A stretch of 64,000 bases of DNA from assembly GCF_025457425.1 (NCBI RefSeq), contig NZ_JAMXIA010000001.1, positions 930,001-994,000 on the forward strand, in the 5' to 3' direction. The DNA is from Chryseobacterium foetidum. GTDB taxonomy: Bacteria; Bacteroidota; Bacteroidia; Flavobacteriales; Weeksellaceae. Below, one piece after another: positions 34,036 to 42,304 of the stretch. The notes beneath the pieces are model-generated. The model made no database searches, was not told the origin of the DNA, and worked only from the letters and a program-made list of their open reading frames with translations. The stretch's first letter is position 1, and each line of letters begins with the position of its first letter. Position numbers and translations under genes: made by a program.

Positions 34036-35805
34036 CTACTTAGGTTTGTCCACTTTTTGTAAATAAATAGTATCGGGTATTTTATATATAAAGTAATTAA
34101 TATTTGGATTTTTATTCTGTCTATATTGCGGAATTAATTGAGCTGAATTAATTGTATCAGAACTATAACCGCTTTTACTAAAAATTAATTTTCTTGGTTT
34201 TTGTATTGTAAGTATGTTTAAAGAAGAGTCAGAAATTTTGAAATATCCGTTTTTATCTGTTAAAACAGATTTAATAACTTTATTATTTAGTGAACATTTA
34301 ACAGACACATTCTCCAATATCACCCCATTATTTTTATCCAGCACAATGCCACTATAATAATCGACAATTTCTCTCTCACTCTCTGAATTTTTGGTAGAAC
34401 ATGATAATAGTAATGAGAGGAAAAACAATAAACTTAAAATCTCGATTTTGCTAAGCCAAACGATGCTTAGCGAATCCTCTTTTGATAGAACAACTCTATC
34501 ATGATAGTCCATCGGTACCTGTTCGTCAGCATATTTCATCAGATCAATTTCTTCATTACCTTTGGGATACTTTGTGCCTGGCAGTGGATACTGCTGAATC
34601 CAGGTGGGTTCGGATGTACTTTTATGTGTATAACTATAACTGCGTCCCCCATAAGTCAATAGCAATTGGTGCCCAATCTCATGGGCTGCGGTTTCTTTAA
34701 AATCTAAATCACTGTCTTTAGAATCAGTATAAAACCATCCCTTGGTAAGATAGACAATGGTATTTTTATTATAAGATTTCCAATCAGAATAAAATGTGTA
34801 ACCAGTTTTATAGTACAGTTCTCTGTGTAGCTCCCAATTGTGGGAACGATTAAAAGTTGTATTTTCTTTATTTGTGAAATAAATAATTTTAGGAGCAACC
34901 ATGCCCTTGTCATCTTGAACAGCATTAACTAATATTTCCCATTTTTCACCATGAATATCTGTTCCTTTATAAAAAGTTTTCTTATCAGTTCTGCTCCAAT
35001 ATGTGTTGATACCTTCCAGTGCCATATTTTTCAACTCTTCCCAATTTCTTGTTCTATTTTTTATAGGACTTTTTTTAAAATAATTTATTGCCTCTTGAGA
35101 AATTTTTTCCCATGGACAAGTCTCAAGCCAGCGCGTTTCATCTCTCATTCCCGATAAGCTAGAAGAGCATTCTAATCCTTCTTCTCCGCCGTCTTTTAAG
35201 TTAACACGCAATGTCGTATCAATCTTTTTTTTATTTTTATCAATTTTTACGTCAACCCATTCCACCTCACTATACCTTGTAGAAAACTCAACTTCTTTTG
35301 ATTTTTCTTTACCATTTTTACTGGCAGTAATAACCGCTTTCAATTTTTTATTGTTGAACTTTGAACTGTCATAAACATTGTTATTGTCAAAACCATCCCA
35401 AAAAATAACATAGGAACCAATTTTTGTGTAATCTGAAGCTGATGTTTTGTAGTTATTGAATACACTTTTTCCAATCCCAAACCTTCACAGGATTAGAAAA
35501 ATCATACTCCGGCTTCCTATTTTTTATGTCCTCTGAAAGCTTAAGAATTCTTCGTGCCGTCACAACAATCTCAGGTAAATTGGTAATCTGAAATAATATA
35601 CTTCCGCCTTCGTTTAATATTTTAAATTCTAAAGAATCTATATTTCCGAGCATTAACGAGTAGTTAAAAGCAAAATTGGCGTTTTCATAACCCCCTTCAA
35701 AATCCAATATTCCAAAAGGTACCAACGTTGAATGATCACTATCTTTTTTAAGTGAAAAAGAAATTTCAAAATCTTCATTTAAATCATTACCTAATCTTCA
35801 TACAT
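34036..35805 (-). pseudogene. Frameshifted metallopeptidase effector, fused at its end to an immunity-like lipoprotein
   Basis: Two open pieces, 35453-35725 (plus upstream codons) and 34036-35343 (plus upstream codons), read as one protein once two single-base shifts are repaired: near 35792 (restoring MYEDLGNDLNEDFEI) and at the five-A run near 35463 (KVWDWK-SVFNNYKTS). The second piece has a zinc-peptidase motif TAAHEIGHQ (HExxH at residues 221-225 of that piece). At about residue 300 the frame runs straight into a lipoprotein signal, ILSLLFFLSLLLSC, and a small beta domain. That lipoprotein would normally be a separate gene, but no start codon lies before its signal. The locus therefore looks inactivated or rebuilt. 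Confidence 0.7.
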
Positions 35806-35830
35806 TTATTTAAAAACCAAGGCGGTTTAA

Positions 35831-36508
35831 TTACATTTTTATTCTTGGAGGATCTTTACGATAAGACTTCATAATTTGACCATTGTCACCTTTCAAAACA
35901 AAGCCTTGGGTGTAAGGCTTTTCTTCATCTTTTACAACCCATTCAATTACATAGACATAAATTTTCTTCTCGTCATCATAAGAACGCTTCAAAGAACCAG
36001 ACTTACTTAAATTTCCGTTATTTTCTTTACTGAAGAGAATTACGTCAGCTATTGAAAATGAATAATTGACATCCTTATTCTCCTGATTTATTATTTTTCC
36101 TTCTCGATTGTATTTTTTCCAAACGCCGGTTTCGATATCATCAAAATATCTTTCATACTGTACTAAAATACCATCCTTGTTAAAAATATAAAAATCAGCG
36201 AACCCATCTGGAAATTTCTCAGTCTGCAAATATTCAATGACATATTTGGGGTTATAATCTCCTCCAAAGTGCTGATCATCCAACATATAGTTCTGTTCTA
36301 CTAAAACATTTTCTTTGGTTTTATAACCTGTATAATCAGGGTTTGCTTTTAGCTTCTTTTCGTACTCAGGAATATTGAAAATTTTCACAGTCATCTTTTT
36401 TTCGTTAATTTTAGTAACTCCTTTTCCTGACTCTGTCAAATCTTGACTTTTTGAATTACAAGATAAAGTCAACATTATTATGCTGAAAAGATAGTAGTAT
36501 GCTTTCAT
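35831..36508 (-). CDS. Lipoprotein, candidate immunity protein of the metzincin effector
   Basis: A 225-residue lipoprotein (lipobox LTLSC, Cys17). Its ATG directly abuts the stop codon of the metzincin-like effector, so the two are translationally coupled. The mature part is rich in Tyr, Lys and Asp with repeated short motifs such as FADFYIFNKDGILVQYERYF; this resembles toxin-antitoxin-like MORN or YwqK repeats only loosely. Periplasmic immunity is inferred from position and signal. Confidence 0.72.
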   Translation of the reverse strand: MKAYYYLFSIIMLTLSCNSKSQDLTESGKGVTKINEKKMTVKIFNIPEYEKKLKANPDYTGYKTKENVLVEQNYMLDDQHFGGDYNPKYVIEYLQTEKFPDGFADFYIFNKDGILVQYERYFDDIETGVWKKYNREGKIINQENKDVNYSFSIADVILFSKENNGNLSKSGSLKRSYDDEKKIYVYVIEWVVKDEEKPYTQGFVLKGDNGQIMKSYRKDPPRIKM

Positions 36509-37882
36509 TTATATTTGTTTTTTTATTAAATCCCACTGCCATTTATAGGTTTGTTTTCCTACTAAATTTGTAACATCGTCATTATAATCCATTATGTTAT
36601 CAGTTTCGCATTGTTTAAAAATATACTTACTATAATCATCAAATGTATGGCTTAGACCTATAGCATGGAGAAGTTCATGAGACGCTGTACACGAAGCAGC
36701 AGATTTATTCATTGTAATTTTCTTTTGAGTTAGGGCGAGATTAAAGACAATAACACTACTCTTAATTGAATTAGATTTTACAGGCGATTTCGGGAGCTCA
36801 TGAGAATATCCTAAAATATAGCCGCCACCACAATCATTTGTTTCACAAACATCTGTAACATAGAATATTTTATAGGAATCGTCATAGAAAGTACCATTTT
36901 TTACTCCATTAGAATTATGGGAGTTTTTTAATTCAGTATTCAAATACTGAAACATTTCGTCGACATTCTGATTGAATTTATCCACAACATTAACTGTGGA
37001 TGGAATAGAAATTCTTGTTTTTTGTACTTTCAAATTAACATAGCTCTGTTTAAATATTTTTTTCAAAAAAGAAGTTTCATCAGCAATAATAACACTATTT
37101 CGACCTTTGAATACTTGAACTAATGTAACTTTGATTTTCCTTTGATTGGATGTGCTGTTTTTTACAACTATTAACTTTCCCACATCTTCTCCTATCCCAT
37201 CTTTAAATGCTTGTATGATTATTTCCTGGTCTGTAACAAACTCATTTGTACAAGTAATTTCCAAACACTGATCTATTGTATGTTTGCCTGCAGAAGTTGG
37301 TATAGGCTTGAGTAATTTGGCAGTAAAATAATTGGTGTCATATTCTAATTCAAAACTTTCAGGTTGCTCCTCAGTCTCTATTTTTAGCTGAAGTATTGCC
37401 TTATTATTTGGTAGTAAAGAAAGATATGGAATTATGTAATAATAGGGATACTTCCCATTTTTCTTCCATGTAACAATCATTTTTCTAAATTCCGAGGTTA
37501 CCAACTTATCATATTCTGAAGTTAAGTTGTGAAAGTTTGGATTACAATAATCAAATCCATATTTCGTTTTCGGATAAGTATAGTTTCCCATTATATCTCT
37601 ATACCATTTTTTGTCACCACTCTGTCCTGTGTCTCCCGTTCTAATCCAATCAAACCCATATTCACCATTCCACTTGTTATGCGGTCTGAACTGCACAAGA
37701 CATTTCGCTTTAATTTCTCCCGCTGCAGGTTTTGAAGGATTTTGGAAACTTATACCATTTGTTTCCCCCTTTTCGGTAATCAATTCTATCGCGTTATCAA
37801 TAATACTACTTTCAGAAAAAATGCTATAATCTTTCCCAATAACTTCTGTTATCTTACCTTTTACAATTCTAGTCCTGCTCAT
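36509..37882 (-). CDS. Type VI effector with a metzincin-like zinc metallopeptidase domain
   Basis: A 457-residue protein that starts 5 bases after the intact vgrG. Residues 1-55 (MSRTRIVKGKITEVIGKDYS...) match the N-terminus of the lipase effector at 30028. The C-terminal domain has HELLHAIGLSH (residues 402-412), the extended zinc motif HExxHxxGxxH, and a downstream NIMDY (429-433) as the Met-turn of metzincins. The catalytic Glu is present. The middle (about 60-280) is a beta-rich region of unknown role. It has no signal peptide, as expected of VgrG-delivered cargo. Confidence 0.82.
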   Translation of the reverse strand: MSRTRIVKGKITEVIGKDYSIFSESSIIDNAIELITEKGETNGISFQNPSKPAAGEIKAKCLVQFRPHNKWNGEYGFDWIRTGDTGQSGDKKWYRDIMGNYTYPKTKYGFDYCNPNFHNLTSEYDKLVTSEFRKMIVTWKKNGKYPYYYIIPYLSLLPNNKAILQLKIETEEQPESFELEYDTNYFTAKLLKPIPTSAGKHTIDQCLEITCTNEFVTDQEIIIQAFKDGIGEDVGKLIVVKNSTSNQRKIKVTLVQVFKGRNSVIIADETSFLKKIFKQSYVNLKVQKTRISIPSTVNVVDKFNQNVDEMFQYLNTELKNSHNSNGVKNGTFYDDSYKIFYVTDVCETNDCGGGYILGYSHELPKSPVKSNSIKSSVIVFNLALTQKKITMNKSAASCTASHELLHAIGLSHTFDDYSKYIFKQCETDNIMDYNDDVTNLVGKQTYKWQWDLIKKQI

Positions 37883-37887
37883 AGTTT

Positions 37888-39849
37888 TTAGTAATTTTTA
37901 CTGCGTTCACCACTGTTATTCTGAACTTCGTTTTGAGCATGTTTGCTTATCGAGCCATGTGAACTCGTTTCAATTCCCTTTTCAGAATTAATCACAGTTT
38001 TACCCTGCTTAACTTCACTATGCACGTCACCCTCAATCATTTCCGTCAGTTTTCCCGTAATAAACATACTCGTATTTCCCAACACAGAAGTCATTTTCAT
38101 CGCACCCACACTTTGCGTAGCATTCATTCCAATACTCTGACTTCTGTTCATGCCAATGGTGTCAGACTGATCTCTACCTACCGTCGTTGTCATATTTTCC
38201 GCAACATTAATAAACATATTCTTACAATTCAAAGTCATCGTCTCCGGTGCCGTAATATTGATATTGCTTCCCGTCGTATCCAGATGAATTTCATTACCGC
38301 TTTTATCTGTAATAATAATACTTTCATCTTCAGTAAAAACCACTTTATGTCCACTTCTCGTCATAATAGATTTCACTCTGTTATCAGCAAAACCGCCTAA
38401 AGCAGTGCCCCCATGGAACATTCCGCCCATTACAAATGGCCTGTCCGGATGATTGTGTACAAAATTGACCATCACCTGGTCACCGACTTCGGGAATGGCT
38501 ACATAACCTCTGTTTTGGGTTACCTGATCTGTTCCGCCAGCATCGGGACTCATCATTCTGATGAAATTGGTGGTGTCATTCATCTGCCAGTCAAATCTCA
38601 CCTGCACTCGTCCCTGCCCTTCAGGATCGGTGTTTGAAATCACTGTGGCAATCTGGGGCTGGGCAACAGGAACCGTGAAATCGGGTTTTGGTAAAAATCC
38701 TGTATCGGCTGCAATGCCCTGAAAACTTCCACTGTAATGACCAATGGTGTCAATCTCATGCGTTGTTTCAGTGATCATTATTTTGGTGAAATAAGAGCTT
38801 TCGTTACTGTCGATCTTTCTCATCTGAATATCTGCGATGCAGCCCGGATGAAGAAAAGGCACCGTTGTTTTTGCCGAAACTGAAAATACATTTACAGCCT
38901 CACTTCCTGAAGTACTTCTCTGTGAATATTCCACATCCAGATTCGTCGAGGCTTTGATTGGAGCTACCTGTAAGGCTGGTGTTTTGAAGATAGAATCATT
39001 GTGCTGATAGGCCGTTTTTGCCAAATCACCAACGTGCTGCACCGGCGTTGCACCAGAAGTCAATTTTTCATTCTTACTGCTGTTGTAGCCGTAGTACTGT
39101 GGTTTTGTATGCAATGCTTTTAATTCTACTTCCACATCTTGAGCGCTGCTTCCGTAAATGAGTTTTACCGGAGAATTCTGAGGTGGCAGCTTTCCGAAAT
39201 GTAGAACTTCGCCATCGTAATAAAACTGTTCACCATAAGCTTCTGCCATTCTTGCAAGATAATTGTAATGGGTTTCGTTGTACTGGCTACTGTAGACAAT
39301 CTGCGAATAATCATTGGTATCGATTCTCACATCAAATTTGCTTTTGTCTAAACCCTGTTGAATAACCTCATCAGCGATAATTCCAATGCTTGCAGACTTT
39401 CCGCCTCCAAAACTCTGAATATGAGGTGCGCCATCCAGTAAAATTGTCGGACTGAAACCTTTCAGCACAATATTCCCTAAACTCATCTGTTCCTGACTGA
39501 AAGAAACTCCTGTTATCACGCCAACAAACGTTCTCTCAGGGCTGTTCTGAACATCTTTGTAAGAAATTACAGCCGTTAATCTTTTTCCTAAAAACTCATT
39601 GGCATCTTCCAAAGTGTGCGTCTGTCTTCCTCCTAAAGCGTCATGAGCAAGCGTAATTTTAAATTCATGGTGGCGGTTGGCACTTTGCTTCAGGCTGAAA
39701 TGCTTGTAATAACGGATCACTTTACCGTCAATAACCAGAGAAAGTTTTACAAGACGGTTGATACCGGTATGCTGATGGGCAGATATATTTTCGGCGTTCT
39801 GGGACGGACGGAAACCGCTCCCGCTTCTGTTTTCCGGATTTGTAGTCAT
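37888..39849 (-). CDS. vgrG: VgrG (TssI) spike protein of the type VI secretion system
   Basis: A 653-residue protein with the gp27-like base (LSLVIDGKVIRYYKHFSLK; later NETHYNYLARMAEAYGEQFYY), the gp5-like OB fold (about residues 395-470: ISNTDPEGQGRVQVRFDW, then YVAIPEVGDQVMVNFVHNHP), and the long beta-helix needle with repeated IGMN-type turns (DTIGMNRSQSIGMNATQSVG). It caps the TssD tube and carries the effectors encoded just after it. It is the only complete copy of three. Promoter-distal effector and lipoprotein genes follow on the same strand. Confidence 0.95.
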   Translation of the reverse strand: MTTNPENRSGSGFRPSQNAENISAHQHTGINRLVKLSLVIDGKVIRYYKHFSLKQSANRHHEFKITLAHDALGGRQTHTLEDANEFLGKRLTAVISYKDVQNSPERTFVGVITGVSFSQEQMSLGNIVLKGFSPTILLDGAPHIQSFGGGKSASIGIIADEVIQQGLDKSKFDVRIDTNDYSQIVYSSQYNETHYNYLARMAEAYGEQFYYDGEVLHFGKLPPQNSPVKLIYGSSAQDVEVELKALHTKPQYYGYNSSKNEKLTSGATPVQHVGDLAKTAYQHNDSIFKTPALQVAPIKASTNLDVEYSQRSTSGSEAVNVFSVSAKTTVPFLHPGCIADIQMRKIDSNESSYFTKIMITETTHEIDTIGHYSGSFQGIAADTGFLPKPDFTVPVAQPQIATVISNTDPEGQGRVQVRFDWQMNDTTNFIRMMSPDAGGTDQVTQNRGYVAIPEVGDQVMVNFVHNHPDRPFVMGGMFHGGTALGGFADNRVKSIMTRSGHKVVFTEDESIIITDKSGNEIHLDTTGSNINITAPETMTLNCKNMFINVAENMTTTVGRDQSDTIGMNRSQSIGMNATQSVGAMKMTSVLGNTSMFITGKLTEMIEGDVHSEVKQGKTVINSEKGIETSSHGSISKHAQNEVQNNSGERSKNY

Positions 39850-39965
39850 AATAATGTGATTGTGTGATAATAAAGGTAATTATTTTTAGCAACTCCTAAA
39901 AATTATGCAGCGACAATTTTCAGTTTTAAAAAAGATTTAACATAATTATTAATTTTTAGACAAAA

Positions 39966-39995
39966 AAGACTGCCTTTTTTAAAAATGACAGTCTT
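39966..39995 (-). terminator. Rho-independent terminator of tssD copy 1
   Basis: The minus strand reads AAGACTG...CAGTCTT and then TTTTG. It lies about 40 bases after the stop of the tube gene, so vgrG needs its own promoter. Confidence 0.7.
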
Positions 39996-40034
39996 CGTTC
40001 CCTTAATAACTATAAAACTCTGATGATTTCTTTT

Positions 40035-40439
40035 TTAAGCTGACGGCCAAAGACCTTCATAAGCAGAATTACCATAATTGATCTGCTCTGCACTGATAAC
40101 GAAGCTGATGTACATCGAATTTTCATCTGTACCGTCAAAATCCACTTCGTGCTGGATTACGTATCCGTTTTCCCAGTTTAAAGTGATTAATGTTCCTTCC
40201 TCGTGAGATTTGTTGAAAGTAATTTCTCCTGTTGTCGGCTTGTACTTTCCGTTAAGCAAAGATTCTAAAATATCAGACTTTTCTGTAGCTTCTACAGTTA
40301 CTCTGATTAAAGCGTTGGAAGGATCTGATGCTACTCTACCTGAAACGTCTGTTGATCTCGAAACGCTGTAGTTCAGCTTTAATAATTTCTGTCCTTCGCC
40401 TCCGTTGAATTTTAAGATTCCTCTTGAATTAAGTGCCAT
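40035..40439 (-). CDS. tssD: TssD (Hcp-like) tube protein, copy 1
   Basis: A 134-residue Bacteroidota TssD, starting MALNSRGILKFNGGEGQKLL. It forms the hexameric rings of the inner tube that the sheath pushes out. It differs from copy 2 (40865-41269) at only eight positions (for example VISAEQIN against VVSAEKIN), so the pair is a recent duplication. It has its own promoter (-7 box 40491-40498), the 21-bp-spaced repeats upstream and its own terminator. Confidence 0.92.
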   Translation of the reverse strand: MALNSRGILKFNGGEGQKLLKLNYSVSRSTDVSGRVASDPSNALIRVTVEATEKSDILESLLNGKYKPTTGEITFNKSHEEGTLITLNWENGYVIQHEVDFDGTDENSMYISFVISAEQINYGNSAYEGLWPSA

Positions 40440-40490
40440 AATGTAAATTTTTTAAAATTAATATTTTGTGATCTGTTGTTTTTGGTATTC

Positions 40491-40498
40491 CAAAGATA
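40491..40498 (-). promoter_or_regulatory. -7 promoter box of tssD copy 1
   Basis: On the minus strand TATCTTTG matches TAnnTTTG exactly and lies 51 bases before the ATG. Confidence 0.7.
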
Positions 40499-40546
40499 GA
40501 ACCACATTTTTGAAAATTCATCCTAAAAAACAATTATCTCAGATTT

Positions 40547-40584
40547 TGTAGTAGTTCTACGATTTTGTGTAGTAGTTCTACGAT
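40547..40584 (-). promoter_or_regulatory. Direct-repeat operator candidate upstream of tssD copy 1
   Basis: TGTAGTAGTTCTACGAT occurs twice, at 40547-40563 and 40568-40584, with a 21-bp offset (two helical turns). The edge is 49 bases upstream of the -7 box. The same arrangement stands before tssD copy 2. It suggests a dimeric activator such as a LytTR-type regulator. Confidence 0.65.
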
Positions 40585-40587
40585 TGC

Positions 40588-40720
40588 AATTCAAAATTTA
40601 AGGTTTAAGATTTAAAATTCAAGATGCGAGGTTCGGGGTTCGAGATTCGAGATTCAAGGTGCGGGATTCAAGGTGCAGGATTCGAGGTTTGGGATTCGAG
40701 GTTTGGGATGCGGGATTGAA
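40588..40720. repeat. Heptanucleotide array between the tssD genes
   Basis: About 19 units in 7-bp register, from AATTCAA/GGTTTAA at the left to GATTCGA/GGTTTGG/GATGCGG at the right. It starts 4 bases past the tssD copy 1 operator candidate. Confidence 0.8.
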
Positions 40721-40802
40721 ATGTATGCTATAGTGAAGAACGGAGGTATTTTTCAGTTTTGTGAAGATTTGGATTGATTGAAAATAATTTAACATAAAAA
40801 AA

Positions 40803-40826
40803 GGCTGTCAAAATCAATTGACAGCC
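40803..40826 (-). terminator. Rho-independent terminator of tssD copy 2
   Basis: A 9-bp perfect stem GGCTGTCAA/TTGACAGCC, with a TTTTTTTATG run on the minus strand. Confidence 0.85.
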
Positions 40827-40864
40827 CTGCTTTTGTATACATTAATACTGAAAAGATGGGTTTT

Positions 40865-41269
40865 CTAGCTTGTTGGCCAAAGACCTTCGTAAGCAGAATT
40901 TCCATAGTTAATTTTCTCTGCACTCACCACAAAGCTGATGTACATCGAATTTTCATCTGTTGCATCAAAATCCACTTCATGCTGAATCACATAACCGTTT
41001 TCCCAGTTTAAGGTAATTAAAGTTCCTTCTTCGTGAGATTTGTTGAAAGTAATTTCCCCGCTCGTTGGTTTGTATTTTCCATTAAGCAAAGATTCGAGAA
41101 TGTCAGATTTCTCTGTTGCTTCCACTGTTACTTTGATGATTGCGTTGGATGGGTCTGAAGCTACTCTACCGGATACGTCCGTTGATCTCGAAACGCTGTA
41201 GTTCAGCTTTAATAGTTTTTGTCCTTCGCCACCGTTGAATTTTAAGATTCCTCTTGAATTAAGTGCCAT
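40865..41269 (-). CDS. tssD: TssD (Hcp-like) tube protein, copy 2
   Basis: A 134-residue tube protein with 126 of 134 residues identical to copy 1. The beta-barrel core ILKFNGGEGQKLLKLNYSVS and ITFNKSHEEGTLITLNWENG is unchanged. The differences are conservative and mostly in the C-terminal half. It has a separate promoter, operator candidate and terminator, so each copy is an independent transcription unit under the same control. Two tube genes may raise tube supply or allow mixed rings. Confidence 0.92.
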   Translation of the reverse strand: MALNSRGILKFNGGEGQKLLKLNYSVSRSTDVSGRVASDPSNAIIKVTVEATEKSDILESLLNGKYKPTSGEITFNKSHEEGTLITLNWENGYVIQHEVDFDATDENSMYISFVVSAEKINYGNSAYEGLWPTS

Positions 41270-41318
41270 AACGTAAAATTTTTTTAAATGAAACTTGTGA
41301 TTTTTATTTTTCGTATTC

Positions 41319-41326
41319 CAAAGGTA
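41319..41326 (-). promoter_or_regulatory. -7 promoter box of tssD copy 2
   Basis: On the minus strand TACCTTTG matches TAnnTTTG exactly and lies 49 bases before the ATG. Confidence 0.7.
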
Positions 41327-41374
41327 GAACGTCCTGAAAAGATTTTCAAATATTTTGGAACAAATTTGAAAAAG

Positions 41375-41412
41375 TGTAGTAATTCTACGATTTGATGTCG
41401 TAGAACTACGAT
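41375..41412 (-). promoter_or_regulatory. Direct-repeat operator candidate upstream of tssD copy 2
   Basis: TGTAGTAATTCTACGAT (41375-41391) and TGTCGTAGAACTACGAT (41396-41412) are spaced by 21 bp. The distance to the -7 box is 49 bases, exactly as in copy 1. The far edge touches the stop codon of the upstream transglycosylase gene. Confidence 0.65.
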
Positions 41413-42281
41413 TAATTTGAACTGTTTTTGGAAGATTCTCTCACCGATCTTCCCAAAATTTTATTCTTTTTTAACAGGAAATCAGGCATTAAATCTATTG
41501 GAAGTCTCAGAAAACCGTCACCCTCTTCCTGTAATTGTCTTTCCAGCTCAGGATTCCATTCAGTAAGCTGAGAGTATTCTATTTTCAGTTCTTCCGCAAC
41601 AATTTTCAGATTGAAACCTGCATTGATTTCCGCTTCTGTAAGTGATGAAATCGTTTTTCCGCTTCCGCTGCCATCCAGAAACACTTTTTTCATTCGTGAA
41701 TTGTTGTAATCTGTAAGAACTGAGTTCAATTCTCCGGTTGCGAAACATGCGTTCAGATATTTTTTAACGTGATTCACCGTTTCTGCCGGAAGATATTTAG
41801 CAAAAACATGATACTGAGTAGAACCTGCATTTCTCATGGCTTTGGCAATGTTTCCCTCCCCACAGTTGTACGCAGCAACTACCGTTACCCAATTGTTGTA
41901 CTTTCTGTAAAGATCTGAAAGCGAAATCGCTGCTGTTTTTGTACTTCGGTATAAATCATTCCGCTGTGCTTCAGTAAGACCATACTGATTGGCGTGTGCA
42001 GTCATAAACTGCCAAACTCCCACTGCTCCGACACTTGAAGTGATGTTTCTGTTGAAATTGGATTCAATCAAAGCTAAATTTCGCAAATGTCTCGGCAATC
42101 CTTTTTCCACCATTGAATATTCGATGAATTCAACAATCTCTTTATTGGAACTGATGATATTCTGATATTTTCTTACACTGCTCTCAGAAGTATCCGAAGC
42201 ATTTAAAAACTGCGAAAAACCCGATTGCGAAAAGCCTGCAGTGAAAATTACAGTTAATAAAATTTTAAATCCCGTTTTCAT
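41412..42281 (-). CDS. MltD-like lytic transglycosylase in the type VI locus
   Basis: A 289-residue exported protein (signal peptide ending near FSQS). The SLT domain (about 45-175) has the catalytic Glu in LALIESNFN, then GAVGVWQFM and the substrate motif AAYNCGEGNI. A LysM-like segment follows (about 220-255, NLKIVAEELKIEYSQLTEWNP). It cuts peptidoglycan glycan chains without water, and here may open the cell wall for the secretion apparatus. It lies 23 bases after clpV on the same strand, which ties it to the system. Confidence 0.88.
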   Translation of the reverse strand: MKTGFKILLTVIFTAGFSQSGFSQFLNASDTSESSVRKYQNIISSNKEIVEFIEYSMVEKGLPRHLRNLALIESNFNRNITSSVGAVGVWQFMTAHANQYGLTEAQRNDLYRSTKTAAISLSDLYRKYNNWVTVVAAYNCGEGNIAKAMRNAGSTQYHVFAKYLPAETVNHVKKYLNACFATGELNSVLTDYNNSRMKKVFLDGSGSGKTISSLTEAEINAGFNLKIVAEELKIEYSQLTEWNPELERQLQEEGDGFLRLPIDLMPDFLLKKNKILGRSVRESSKNSSN

Positions 42282-42304
42282 CGGATGTGCGTTTTCAAAA
42301 TAAT

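Noticed and set aside
40547..41412. CRISPR-like short direct repeats near tssD
   Set aside because: Only two copies per site with overlap-free 4-bp spacing, not repeat-spacer units; they fit an operator better.
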